NCBI GenBank assembly: GCA_031292555.1
Contig: JARLGV010000004.1
Span: 1 to 64,000, forward strand
Source of the DNA: Fimbriimonas sp.
GTDB lineage: Bacteria; Armatimonadota; Fimbriimonadia; Fimbriimonadales; Fimbriimonadaceae
DNA length: 64,000 bases
Direction of reading: 5' to 3'
Shown: positions 1 to 9,700 of the stretch, piece by piece
How the letters are laid out: each line of letters opens with the position of its first letter
Numbering within the stretch: the first letter of the stretch is position 1
The notes under the pieces: model-generated
The model's input: only the letters and a program-made list of their open reading frames with translations
Database searches by the model: none
What the model was told of the DNA's origin: nothing
Position numbers and translations under genes: made by a program

Positions 1-2
1 AA

Positions 3-1349
3 TCCGTTACGTCGGTCGTCTATTCGCCGGATGGGAAATTCTTGGTTGACTCAGCCGTCGGCGAGTATTTGCCCTATCACGGCATCGCGACCTACACCAC
101 CACTTTGGAAAGCTGGAACACGGTAACGGGCAAACTCGCGAACAGCTCGGGGCCTTGGGGCCGCTCCTGCAATACCTTGGCGTTTTCTGCTGATGGACAC
201 ACAATCGCATCGGGGTTCGGAAGCCCGGTAGGTGCAGAGCTACTGACGTGGAATTTCCCGAATCTGGGCATGGGTTCAGTGCTCCAGACAGCCGCGCTTT
301 CGGTGAATTCGGTGACTTTTGCACCGGACGGCAAATCACTGGTCGACGGCGGTAGGGGCCTTGCCGGGGGGCTGGTGGAGTCCTGGAGCACCCATACGGG
401 CGACCTGCAAGTAGCCAACGATCTGCCGTATGCCGGCTCGTACCCGATTACGCTTTCGAGCAATGGCCGGTGGCTTGTCACTGTCGGACAAACGGTCGAG
501 CTGCTGAATGCCTCGAATGGGTTGCACGCCAACGATATAAAGACGGCGATTGACGATGGCATCCAGTTCGTCGTCCTGGCTGCTGATAATCAGGTGGCCA
601 TCGGCGGATACTCCACGCAGTACGGCAAGGGCCCAAGCACTCACGTGGAGCTCAGGGACATTCGGACTGGCACGAGCCGAGGAAATATCGCAACGGCCGC
701 CAATTTAATCTACGCCATGGTCTCATCCAAGGATGGCCGTATGCTGGCGGTAACAGGCTCGCCATCGAGCGCCAATATGAGCGTTGTCGAGGTATGGGAT
801 GTGGCCACGAAATCGAAGATCTCGTCCATTGAGTTTCCTTCTCTATGGGTGCGATCACTGGCTTTTGCGCCGGATGGAAAGTCCGTTGCGATCGGCGGCA
901 ACAGCGGTCCGCCAAACCGTGGAAGTGAAGTCGAAATCTGGAACCTGGCTAGCGGCACGCTTGTGTCATTGGCGTCCAACTGCTACCAAGTGCGTTCACT
1001 CGCGTTCTCTCCGGATGGAAGCCGACTCGCGGTCGGAGGTTCTGACTACAACAACGACGGCGTTACTGAGGAGTGGAACGTTCCAAACGGCGCCTTGGTT
1101 CGCTCGCTCAAGCTCGGGCTCGGTTCCCCAATCGTACAAACTTTGGTCTACTCGCCTACGCGTCCGGTCCTCTTCGCCGCGACTTCCAATGGCCTTCAGG
1201 TATTCGACTCTGTGACCGGTAACCTCATTCATGCCTACCTCGTCGGCGGCATCTCCGACATGGCCATTTGGCCAGATGGCTCCCGACTCGCGATCTCGAC
1301 GACGAACGGGGCGACTATGGTCGTAGATGCTCCGAACGAAGTGCGCTAG
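3..1349 (+). CDS. WD40-type beta-propeller protein, 5' end outside window
   Basis: About 448 residues are visible and the frame is open to the left edge, so the start and any signal peptide are missing. A TTG at 42 is only an internal codon. At least nine WD40-like strands with the signature xSPDGKxLAxGG are visible (for example VTFAPDGKSLVDGG and LAFSPDGSRLAVGG), each followed by a variable strand ending in a W-D/N motif such as VEVWDVATKSK or VEIWNLASGT. The family acts as a protein-interaction scaffold; no catalytic domain is seen. It resembles the WD40 part of the minus-strand gene ending at 3602 and is probably a paralogue. Its 3' end overlaps the convergent TfoX-domain gene by 35 bp. 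Function beyond the fold is unknown. Confidence 0.85.
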   Translation, partial: SVTSVVYSPDGKFLVDSAVGEYLPYHGIATYTTTLESWNTVTGKLANSSGPWGRSCNTLAFSADGHTIASGFGSPVGAELLTWNFPNLGMGSVLQTAALSVNSVTFAPDGKSLVDGGRGLAGGLVESWSTHTGDLQVANDLPYAGSYPITLSSNGRWLVTVGQTVELLNASNGLHANDIKTAIDDGIQFVVLAADNQVAIGGYSTQYGKGPSTHVELRDIRTGTSRGNIATAANLIYAMVSSKDGRMLAVTGSPSSANMSVVEVWDVATKSKISSIEFPSLWVRSLAFAPDGKSVAIGGNSGPPNRGSEVEIWNLASGTLVSLASNCYQVRSLAFSPDGSRLAVGGSDYNNDGVTEEWNVPNGALVRSLKLGLGSPIVQTLVYSPTRPVLFAATSNGLQVFDSVTGNLIHAYLVGGISDMAIWPDGSRLAISTTNGATMVVDAPNEVR

Positions 1350-1713
1350 CCCGACCTCCAGCAAAGTTTGCCGGTTTGGGCGGCATGGCCGACGTAAACG
1401 CGACCGCACGCATTATCCAGCATTCGAGAAGCTCGCGATCCGCTAAACACGACTGAGGAAGCACAGCGTATTCCTTCATTCGCCTTCCCGCTATCGGCTC
1501 AAATGGGCGTGCACCTTCTCGGCCGAGCAGTACGCTTCGATCCTCCGGCCCCAGGTGGACGGCGATTTCGTCGCCAACAGACACGTGGTAAGGTGCCCAC
1601 CCGACGAATGTAGCCGGGCATCCAAACATTTTCTGTGCCCACAAATCAGAACTCACCGACAGGAGGCTCTCGAACAGAGCGATGCATTCGACCGAGGGTT
1701 TGGAATGTTCCAA
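1315..1713 (-). CDS. TfoX N-terminal domain protein
   Basis: 132 residues. The N-terminal half matches the TfoX/Sxy N-terminal domain: a helix, then the hallmark QKMFGCPATFV, a strand-rich section (VSVGDEIAVHLGPEDRSVLL), PFEPIAGRRMKEYAVLP, and a final helix ending before MPPKPA. Many bacterial proteins have only this domain, and most have no proven role; the link to competence is known only for the gamma-proteobacterial two-domain protein. The ATG at 1713 fits the usual 15-20 residues before MFG. The last 35 bp overlap the 3' end of the convergent WD40 gene, so its tail (after PPKPA) may be variable in relatives. It stands alone, with no competence genes nearby. Confidence 0.7.
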   Translation of the reverse strand: MEHSKPSVECIALFESLLSVSSDLWAQKMFGCPATFVGWAPYHVSVGDEIAVHLGPEDRSVLLGREGARPFEPIAGRRMKEYAVLPQSCLADRELLECWIMRAVAFTSAMPPKPANFAGGRASALRSEHLRP

Positions 1714-1735
1714 GAACCGTTTCCACTACGTTGCC

Positions 1736-3589
1736 TCACGTAAGGGTCAACTGAGCAGTCTTGGACGCGCCCCCAAAGGTCGCCTTGATGGTGGCACTTG
1801 TGGACCTGGTAACTGCCTTCGTCTTGATCGTGAGCGTCCCCGAACTCTTGCCCGATGAGATCGTAACCGTCGATGGGACGGTAGCCGACCCCGAATCGCT
1901 CGATATTGAAACCGCAATCCCTCCGCTTGGAGCTGGGCCCGTCAAGTTGATCGTCCCAACGCTCGACTTACCTCCCTTCACGGACGAAGGGCTTACCGAC
2001 AGTGACTTGATCGAGGGCGGTGCAATCGTCAGCGTTGCCGATTTCGAGGTCGTTCCTAGCTTGGCGGTTAGCGTCGCCACCGACTGAGTTGCCACCGCTA
2101 TCGTCTTGACGGTGAAGCCAACTGAACTCTTACCCGACGCGATCGTCACCGACACCGGTAGGGTTGCCGACTTCGAATTGCTCGTTAGGCTCACCTTCTC
2201 CCCTCCCGCCGGAGCCAGGCCACTTAACGTAACCAACCCGCTGGAAGTACTTCCACCTTGGACCGATCCGGGGCTAACGCCGATGGAAACGAGAGTTGGC
2301 GGAGGAGGAGGGTTGACCGTAAGGGTTGCCGTCTTCGTCACGGCACCGCACTTGGCTGTGATCGTTACGACCTGTTGCTTCGTCACCGATGAAGTGGTTA
2401 CCGCAAAAGTTGCCGATCCCTGATTCGCCGCCACCGAGACGGATCTGGGGACCTTGGCGGCAGAATTTGTGCTTGACAATGTCACGACAAGTCCCGAAGC
2501 AGAGGCGTTCCCGGTCAGGTCGACCGTTCCCAAGGAGGAGTTTCCGCCCGTGATTGCCGTAGGATTGACGCTGACCAAAGCCAGAGCGGCCGGAGTGATC
2601 GTGAGGGTCGCCATCTGCGAACTACCGTCCAGAGTGGCGGTGATCCTCACCCCCGTGTTCATGGTGACCCCGATGGTGGTTATTGAAAACGTGCCAGTGG
2701 ATTGCCCGGCCAGCAAGTTCACCGAAGCGGGAATTCTCGCTGCCTTACTACTCGAGGCGAGCGCAACCGTATCCCCGCCGGGTCCGGCCGTGCCATCCAA
2801 CCTCACGGTGCCCGTCGCGTTGGCTCCTCCTCCCACCGAAGCGGGGTTTAGGCTGACCGATGCGAGAGGCGCTTGCTGTACAGTGAGACTTGCCGACTTT
2901 GCTCCGCTTCCATTCCCGGCCGTGATCGCGACGACCGCCCGCGCATCGACGCTTGACGTGGCTACGGTGAACGTCGCCGAAGAGGTGCCGTTCGCAACTT
3001 CGACCGAAGCGGGAACTGTCGCAGCAGGATTGTCGGATGCCAGATGAATGCTAATGCCGCCTGACGAGGCAGGCTGCTTGAGCGTGACCGTTCCTACCGA
3101 GCTAGCTCCCCCGATAACGGACGTCGGGCTTACGCCGAAACTTCTGATCGGTAGTGGCGTAACGTTGAGTACGGTCGTTGCCACCTGCCCCGCCGCGCTT
3201 GCCGTCAGCACGACCGTCGTGTACGAGGCAACATCCTGAGCATGAATGGCGAAGGTCGCCGACGATGCTCCTGCCGGTACCGTAACCAATGCTGGCACGA
3301 TCGCAGACGCGTCGCTGCTCGTCAGCAATACCGTATTGCCGCCAACGGGGGCGGATTTTGACAAAGTCACGTTACCGATCGCGACCGCTCCGCCGAGCAC
3401 CGTGGTTGGATTCACGGTCAGGCCGCTTACCGGAACAGTACTGTAGAACGGGTTTGCGGCGACCTCGACAAGACCATTGCCCGTGCCAATGGCGATTTGC
3501 ATACCGCTGTGCGAAACGGCAACCGAGTTCACATCGGCTCCATACCAGTATCCGAGGAGAGTGCCGATTGCCAGATTCAGCGCCTGCAA
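1736..3589 (-). CDS. Ig-like repeat region downstream of an in-frame TGA (3' part of WD40-Ig protein)
   Basis: 617 residues from a TTG that is probably not a true start. It is in the same frame as the upstream WD40 ORF and separated from it by one TGA (3604-3602) and four codons. The first 45 residues contain one more WD40 strand (VNSVAVSHSGMQIAIGTGNG), the 14th of the series. Six Ig-like domains of about 85 residues follow, each starting near xVxPTSVxGG and ending in a KTATLTVNP-like strand. This is most simply the C-terminal half of a single protein of about 1220 residues that has lost continuity. If translated alone it would lack a secretion signal. The fold is assigned by repeat character only. 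Confidence 0.7.
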   Translation of the reverse strand: MQALNLAIGTLLGYWYGADVNSVAVSHSGMQIAIGTGNGLVEVAANPFYSTVPVSGLTVNPTTVLGGAVAIGNVTLSKSAPVGGNTVLLTSSDASAIVPALVTVPAGASSATFAIHAQDVASYTTVVLTASAAGQVATTVLNVTPLPIRSFGVSPTSVIGGASSVGTVTLKQPASSGGISIHLASDNPAATVPASVEVANGTSSATFTVATSSVDARAVVAITAGNGSGAKSASLTVQQAPLASVSLNPASVGGGANATGTVRLDGTAGPGGDTVALASSSKAARIPASVNLLAGQSTGTFSITTIGVTMNTGVRITATLDGSSQMATLTITPAALALVSVNPTAITGGNSSLGTVDLTGNASASGLVVTLSSTNSAAKVPRSVSVAANQGSATFAVTTSSVTKQQVVTITAKCGAVTKTATLTVNPPPPPTLVSIGVSPGSVQGGSTSSGLVTLSGLAPAGGEKVSLTSNSKSATLPVSVTIASGKSSVGFTVKTIAVATQSVATLTAKLGTTSKSATLTIAPPSIKSLSVSPSSVKGGKSSVGTINLTGPAPSGGIAVSISSDSGSATVPSTVTISSGKSSGTLTIKTKAVTRSTSATIKATFGGASKTAQLTLT

Positions 3590-3601
3590 ACCTATCTTAG
3601 C

Positions 3602-5407
3602 TCAGCCGGTTCCTGCGAACAACACTTTACCGTCGGTCGAAAAGGCCACTGATCGAACGCTAGCACATGGCGCCAAGGCAAAGGTGTTGAGAACTTTATG
3701 CGAGGCGACGTCCCAGAGTTCAACGACACCGCCCGACGAGGAGGCTCCGCACACCGCGAACGCCTTTCCGTCGGGCGAAAACGCGACGCATGCAACCTGC
3801 GATGCGGATGAACTAAGCGAGGCAATCAGCAGTTTGTCCGGAACGTCCCAAACCTGCAGCGTCCCGACTCCGCCGCTGATTACCGTCTTACTGTCAGGCG
3901 AAAACGCTACTGAGTTGATTCCAGCTCCGGTCGGCCTGGGCCACCATATTGGCTGACCGGACTCTGCGTCGGAGAACTCGACAACGCTACCCCAACTGCC
4001 TCCCCAACTAAAACCTCCGTCGACAATGTGTTTACCATCTGGAGATAGCGACACCGACTCCACACCGAAGTTGGCATTGCTACCGGGCCTAAGGAGCAAG
4101 TTACCGGTTGCTAGATCCCAAATCTCGACCAGCCCAACCAGGTACTGATTTGGAAACCAATATCCTCCGTCCGCGAGCGTCTTTCCATCAGCCGAATAGA
4201 CCACGCTTGCAATGTCTTGCGCGGGAGTGGCGATGCTGCTCGGGGCACCCCCCTTCTCCGCGTCGAAGAGCCTTACGATGCCTCCTCCGACAGCCAGTTG
4301 CCTATCGTCTGGGGAGAAGGCAACCGAATTTGCGCTAGCCCTGCTTTTTCCGACAAGGGAGGTCAGCAGCGTTCCCGCCTTGTAGTTCCATTGCTCAACG
4401 GCGCAAGCGACGGTATTCGCTGAGTTGCTGAACCCGGCATCGGCGAGCGTCTTGCCATCCGGGGCAAACGACACCGCATTCACGCTGTAGTTGTTGGCGG
4501 TGGCGGGGGACGAGAGGAGCTTGCCCGCCGTGGCATCCCACACTTCAAAGATCAGTTCGCCACCGACGGCCAAGGTTTTGCCGTCTACCGAAAAGGCGAC
4601 AGATAGCACTTCGTTGCCACCCGTGTCCAAGAGTGCGCTTCGAGTACCGGTAGCGACACTCTGAAGTTCGGCGATGCCGACCATTTGGGTGCTCCCGACC
4701 CCTACCCCGCCATCGGCCAGCATCTTCCCATCAGGCGAAAACGCAATCGAGAAAATCTCCGCCGGTGAAACCGACTGGAACGGCGTAAGCGCACAGGTAG
4801 CGACGTTCCACAGCTCAAGCAGTCCGCCCTGCTGCCGGTATCCCGCAACGGCGATCGTCGCACCGTCAGGAGACCATGCCAGGGACAAGATCCCAGCGTT
4901 GGCCAATCCAACCGCCTTGATCAACGTGAAGTTCGTGAGGTTCCAGATCTCGAAAGTCCCCAAGTACCCGCAACCGGCAACCGATTTGTCGTCCGGAGAG
5001 ACCGTCATCGACCAAATGCCGTTGGACAGGGCAGTATCGAGCGACGCGACGAGATTGCGCGACGAGATATCCCAGACCTCCAGTATGCCGTAGCTCGCGG
5101 TCACACCGGGATCACCGTTCACTCCCCCCGCCAAGAGCCGCTTTCCGTCATGGGTAAAGCGGACACACTTGATGCCTCCGGTGGCGGCAGTTGGGAAGCT
5201 CGCAAGTTCCCCCGAGGCAAGGCTCAGTATATGAACCCCACCGTCATCTCCTATGGCAAGCAGCTTGCCATCCGGCGAGTAGGCCAGGCTATTCCCGGGA
5301 GCAAATGTGCTGTACATCCACTGAACCGGCAGGAGACTCTGTGCCAAGGCTCCGACACAGGCACAGAGGAACATCAAGGTGAAACCGAACCTTAACACCG
5401 CTTTCAT
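3602..5407 (-). CDS. Secreted WD40 propeller protein, truncated by in-frame TGA
   Basis: 601 residues from the ATG at 5407, chosen because it gives a clean signal peptide (MKAVLRFGFTLMF..., likely cleaved ALA|QS) and has GAGGA about 8 nt upstream. The longer frame to 5440 adds 11 residues that spoil the signal. Thirteen WD40 strands of the VAFSPDGKTLADGG type are visible, and the 14th lies just past the stop, so the intact protein would have had 14, enough for two seven-bladed propellers. The TGA at 3604-3602 comes directly after strand 13 (VLFAGTG). As it stands the product would have an incomplete last blade and lack the Ig-like tail. Likely exported or surface scaffold. Confidence 0.8.
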   Translation of the reverse strand: MKAVLRFGFTLMFLCACVGALAQSLLPVQWMYSTFAPGNSLAYSPDGKLLAIGDDGGVHILSLASGELASFPTAATGGIKCVRFTHDGKRLLAGGVNGDPGVTASYGILEVWDISSRNLVASLDTALSNGIWSMTVSPDDKSVAGCGYLGTFEIWNLTNFTLIKAVGLANAGILSLAWSPDGATIAVAGYRQQGGLLELWNVATCALTPFQSVSPAEIFSIAFSPDGKMLADGGVGVGSTQMVGIAELQSVATGTRSALLDTGGNEVLSVAFSVDGKTLAVGGELIFEVWDATAGKLLSSPATANNYSVNAVSFAPDGKTLADAGFSNSANTVACAVEQWNYKAGTLLTSLVGKSRASANSVAFSPDDRQLAVGGGIVRLFDAEKGGAPSSIATPAQDIASVVYSADGKTLADGGYWFPNQYLVGLVEIWDLATGNLLLRPGSNANFGVESVSLSPDGKHIVDGGFSWGGSWGSVVEFSDAESGQPIWWPRPTGAGINSVAFSPDSKTVISGGVGTLQVWDVPDKLLIASLSSSASQVACVAFSPDGKAFAVCGASSSGGVVELWDVASHKVLNTFALAPCASVRSVAFSTDGKVLFAGTG

Positions 5408-5718
5408 CGCATATCCTCGCGTCCCGAGGGGCGCATTCAATCACGTTCGGGATGTGGCTCCCGGTTGACATCGAATGAACGGCGCGTTGCGATCACCCCC
5501 GAGGCGGTCCGCAAGATCGGATCGGCTAACGGCAGAGTTGACGCCCTCGTTGGAGGTTTGCACGAAGGTGACAACCACGGCCACTCTTCACCGACATCAT
5601 AGACGAGCCGCGCCGATCAGGGTCCCGTCATTTATGCGGAGTTTCGCCTTCCGGAGCGGCAAGCGACACGCGATTCGCCTGTTCGCTTGTCCCGTGAGTT
5701 CGCGCTATAGTAGGTTCG
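5408..5718. other. Intergenic region between divergent genes
   Basis: 311 bp between the start of the minus-strand WD40 gene and the plus-strand zinc-ribbon gene. It must hold both promoters. The plus-strand one is visible as a -10-like TATAGT at 5706-5711. The minus-strand gene has GAGGA before its start. No convincing additional coding sequence is seen; the open frames here look like chance. Confidence 0.6.
5706..5711 (+). promoter_or_regulatory. -10-like hexamer just before a start codon (possible leaderless mRNA)
   Basis: TATAGT ends 7 nt before the ATG at 5719. A weak TTCGCT lies 18 nt upstream (5682-5687). No Shine-Dalgarno fits between hexamer and start, so transcription would begin at or next to the ATG. 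Confidence 0.45.
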
Positions 5719-6327
5719 ATGATTCGGTGCCCGAGGTGTGGGGCGGACGCTCAGTGGGGCGCCAGCCAGTGCCCGCGATGCCAGGCGCCTTTTGTCGCCC
5801 CGCCTGGGCCGCCGGTGACGGCAAGGAGGAACAGCGGACGACCCATCTTCGTCGCCTCCTTGATCGGGTTACTTGCGATTGCCCTCATGCTTTGGCTTGG
5901 CCATCGTGGACTTTCCAGACCCAAAGAGGCGATTACCACCCTCGCAACCAGCCAAAGCCCATCGATGCCATCCTCTGGTTCGATGGCCGCTAGTGGAACC
6001 AGCGAGCCGCCGGCCGGCATCTTCCAGGTCACCGGCCAGGCGCAACAGGATCCCGTCGTGGCAATCAAGAACGACACCGTATCTCCCCTCCGCCTAATGC
6101 TGCAATGTGCCGATGGCTCGGTGCAAGCCGAATGGATCCAGGCCGGCACATCCAAGGATCTGACCATCCTGCAAGGCCGCTATCTGGCCTCCATCGATGC
6201 CCCCGACAACGAAAACATCATGCCAACCAACGGCACTATCGACGTAAAGAACTTCCACCATTACGAAGCCGACTTCATCGCCGTCCCCTACGCCGACACC
6301 GACTCATCGTTCTACATCGGCGACTGA
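5719..6327 (+). CDS. Zinc-ribbon, single-pass membrane protein
   Basis: 202 residues. An N-terminal C4 zinc ribbon (CPRC at 4-7 and CPRC at 18-21) lies in the cytoplasm. A basic stretch and one transmembrane helix (about 43-62, PIFVASLIGLLAIALMLWLG) follow, then a Ser/Pro-rich linker (about 72-103) and an extracytoplasmic domain of about 100 residues. I do not recognise that domain; its strand pattern (FQVTGQAQQDPVVAIKNDT) suggests a small beta fold. The ATG at 5719 puts the first cysteine at residue 4, normal for such ribbons. It is monocistronic by position. The start follows a -10-like box at only 7 nt. Confidence 0.75.
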   Translation: MIRCPRCGADAQWGASQCPRCQAPFVAPPGPPVTARRNSGRPIFVASLIGLLAIALMLWLGHRGLSRPKEAITTLATSQSPSMPSSGSMAASGTSEPPAGIFQVTGQAQQDPVVAIKNDTVSPLRLMLQCADGSVQAEWIQAGTSKDLTILQGRYLASIDAPDNENIMPTNGTIDVKNFHHYEADFIAVPYADTDSSFYIGD

Positions 6328-6361
6328 GTCCGCGAGGGGCGGGGGGCGGCAACCCAGACAG

Positions 6362-6394
6362 GGAGTGGTGGAGTACCGCAGTAGTGGAGTGGTG
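6362..6394. repeat. Short imperfect direct repeat, G-rich
   Basis: GGAGTGGTG occurs at 6362-6370 and again at 6386-6394, joined by a related GTAGTGGA segment. It resembles in style the purine-rich intergenic patches at about 20037-20100 and 20696-20752 and may be a member of a dispersed low-complexity class. It is non-coding as far as can be seen. Confidence 0.35.
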
Positions 6395-6603
6395 CAGGAT
6401 GTCTTCGTGGTCGAAACAAAATATTGCCCCCGACTTCGTGGCACTTACCCCTAACCTCATTTCTTCGGCGCTACCTTCTCGGCTACCCGGAGATGCGGGT
6501 AAGGGCAAGACCGATAGCGGTCACGCTTAACCAGAACCGGTTCGCTGCACTCTCGAGTCTTCGCATGAAAGTCGATCGAATCTAGCCTCGAGCGAATGCA
6601 GAA

Positions 6604-6620
6604 CGACTCCTTCGGAGTCG
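6604..6620. terminator. CUUCGG-loop hairpin downstream of the minus-strand Ig gene
   Basis: CGACTCC-TTC-GGAGTCG forms a perfect 7-bp stem closed on a UUCG-type loop. It lies about 100 bp past the minus-strand stop at 6719. There is no U-tract, so it may be a transcript-end stabiliser rather than a classical terminator. Confidence 0.35.
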
Positions 6621-6718
6621 AATCGGTACGCGGGGCTACGGCACGACCTGCCTCTCTCCAATTCAAGAGAAGCAGGCAGTGTCGCTTGCGCGCCGCGCGA
6701 AGGCTGGCGGCTGCCTGG

Positions 6719-9700
6719 TCAAGGATTCACCGTCAGGGTGACGGTGGACGACTTGCCCAGGCGGGTTGCGGTGATCGTCACCGTTTTGGTTGTGGTTACG
6801 GAGGACGTGTTAACCGTGAAGGTCTGGCGTCGCAGGTTGGTGCCGACCGTCACAGTAGCCGGAACGGTGGCGACGGTCGTGTCTGAACTGGTCAGCGATA
6901 CGACCGCTCCAGACGGACCTCCCCAACCATTTAGGGTTACGGTGCCACCGACAGAAGCTCCACCCGAGACCGAGCTCGAGGAAAGCGATACCGAATCCAC
7001 CCACGCAGCCCACAGCGTAAGCAGACAGGACTTGGTGGTCACCCCAAGCGTCGCCTGAAGCGTGATCGGTGTGGTTGTGTCCACTCCCATTGTCCCGACC
7101 AAGAACGAGGTGCTGGTCGCTCCGGCGGTAACCGTAACCGTGCGTGGACCCGAGAAGAAGCTCGACGGGGAGGATAGCGTGACCACAGCGCCACCGGACG
7201 GTGCCGGACCCGTTAGGGTAACCGTTCCTGTGGGAGAGTTGGCGCCGACAATCCCAGTCGGCGAAACGGTGTAAGACGCCAGTCCTCCCGGCGTGATCGT
7301 GAGTGTCGCGGTTGCCGTCGCTCCAAGGTAGGAGGCAGTAATCGTAACTGTCTGGGTAGTCGTAACAGTCGGAACCGAGATCGTAAATGGCCCGGCCGTT
7401 GCCGCTCCGGCAGGCACCGTGAAGGTCGATGGCACGGAGGCCAAGCTTGGATTGGAACTGCTAAGGCTGACCACAGCTCCTGACGGACCTGCCCAGCCGG
7501 TCAACTCCACATACCCGCCGCAGGCGTAGCCACCTATCACCGTCGATGGATCTGTCACAACTGACAGCAAGCCCGCCTGCAACACGGTCAGCGAGCACGA
7601 TTTCGAGAACGCCCCATAGGTCGCCGTGACGGTGACAGTCGAATTCGCATCGACTCCGTTGGTTGGTAATGAGAATGTGGCCGACGCCGCACCGGCCGCC
7701 ACGGTCACCGACTTTGAAGGAACTTGCGAGGAGTCACTTGACGTGATGCTCACCACCGCCCCGCCGGCTGGTGCAACTCCGGAAAGAGTCACCGTACCGG
7801 TCGTAGCGTTCCCGCCGATGATCGAGGTCGGCGAAACCGACAGACTCGCAACCGACACTGTCGGATTAACCGTCAGGGTCGTCGTCGATGACTTACCACG
7901 ACATGTCGCCGTAATCGTCACCGTCTCCGTCGTCGCGACCGCATTGGTCGTGATCGCGAAAGTCCCATGGACGGTAAGCCCGGCGACGGTGGCCGTCGCC
8001 GGAACCACCACGACGCTCGGATCGGAGCTCGACAGCGTGACGACAGTGCCCGAAGGCCCTGCTTGGCCATTCAGGTTGATCGTGCCGGTTACCGCCAAGC
8101 CGATGCCGCCAACGACAGATGTGGGTGATACCGTCACTGACGCAACCCATGCGGGATTCAGAGTCAGGGTACATGTCTTGGTGAAGACTCCCGATGTTGC
8201 GGTGAGTGTCAACGTCACGTTCGCATCGACTCCTTTGGTGGGCACCAAGAAAGTCGCCGATGTGGCGCCGGATGGAACCGTCACCGAGGTCGATGGAACC
8301 TGACTCGAGTTGCTCGAAGTGATGGCGACCACCGCGCCACCCGTTGGGGCCGGGTTGACGAGGGTAACCGTACCAGTCGGGTAGTCGCCGCCAACGATCG
8401 ATGTCGGCGAGACCGAAAGGCTCGCAAGGGCTGCGTTGGGATTCACGGTTATGGTCGCAGTGGATGACTGCCCTTGACACGTCGCCGTGATCGTCACCGT
8501 CTGCGTGGTAGCCACCGCAAGCGTCGCAACCGGGAAGGTCCCTTGGGTCATCGTCGCCGATACCGTCATCGAAGATGGCACCGTTACGGCGCTCGTGTTC
8601 GAACTCGACAGGGTCACGACAGAGCCCGAAGGTCCCGCTTGGCCATTCAGGTTAACCGTACCCGTCGCTGACGCCCCGCCAAGCACCGTCGACGGGGAAA
8701 CACTCAGGGACTGCACTCCCGCCGGAAGAACCGTCAATGTGCATGTCTTGGCTGCCGATCCGGTCGCCGTTAGGGTTACGGGCGTGCTGGCATCGACGCC
8801 TTTAGTGACCACCGCAAACGTCGCCGTAGTAGAACCGGCCGCAACCGTAACCGTTCCTGGCACTGTTGCACTCGAACTGCTTGAGCTCAATGAAACCACG
8901 GCTCCGCCGGTCGGCGCCGGTCCGGCAAGGGTTATCGTCCCGGTAGAGTTGTTGCCGCCAACCACCGACGAGGGCGAAACCGAAATGCTCGAAAGCGTCT
9001 GTGGGTTCACAGTAAGAACCGTAGTCGCCGATTTGCCACGTGCTGCCGCGGGCAAGGTCACGCTTTGGGGCGTGGAGACCGCAAAAGTTGTCACCGTGAA
9101 GGTGCCGTGAGCGGATGCCGCCGCAACCGTGACCGTCGTAGGAACCGTGGCGGCGTTCGTATTCGAACTCGTCAGCGTCACCACTACTCCGGAAGGGCCC
9201 GCCTTTCCGTTCAGGTCCACTGTACCAGTGACCGTTGTTGATGAACCCCCCAAAACCGATGTGGGTGAAACCTCGACAGACAGAACCGCCGCTGGAAGCA
9301 GCGTCAAGGTACAAGTCGCCGTACTTGAGCCAAGTCCTGCCGTAATCGTCACCGGAGTATTCGAGTCGACACCCTTTGTGGGCACCAAGAACGTGACCGT
9401 CGTCGCTCCCGACGGAACGGTAACCGTCGCTGGCGGAACCACCGATGCGTTGTTCGCGCTGAGGTTGACGACCGTACCGGAAGGCGGGGCCGGACCGCTT
9501 ATTGTAACGGTGCCATTGGGATAGTCTCCACCGACGATCGAGGTGGGAGATGTTGTTACGCTAACCACTGTCATAGGCGTAATCGTAAGGTTCGCAGTTT
9601 GCTGGGTACCCGCCGCGCTTGCCGTGATTGTAAGCGTCTCGGAACTCGACACCACGCTCGTCATAACCGTAAAGGTTGCACTCGTCGCACCCGAAGCGAT

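Larger units (their letters stand above)
6328..6718. other. Gene-poor intergenic stretch
   Basis: 391 bp between two convergent genes. It contains a G-rich imperfect direct repeat (6362-6394) and a stable UUCG-loop hairpin (6604-6620). Short open frames on both strands show no recognisable protein features. No further gene is supported. Confidence 0.5.

Noticed and set aside
1761-3446. Series of plus-strand open frames opposite the Ig-like domains
   Set aside because: They are antisense shadows: the Val/Thr/Pro-rich composition mirrors the minus-strand repeats. The same applies to plus frames at 7626-10541 and minus frames at 31032-33647 and 35398-36918.
3602-3604. Selenocysteine or TGA-as-Trp recoding for the in-frame TGA
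   Set aside because: TGA serves as a normal stop for other genes in the window (for example at 36968-36970 and the end of purD), the protein is not a redox enzyme, and no SECIS-like structure was evident.
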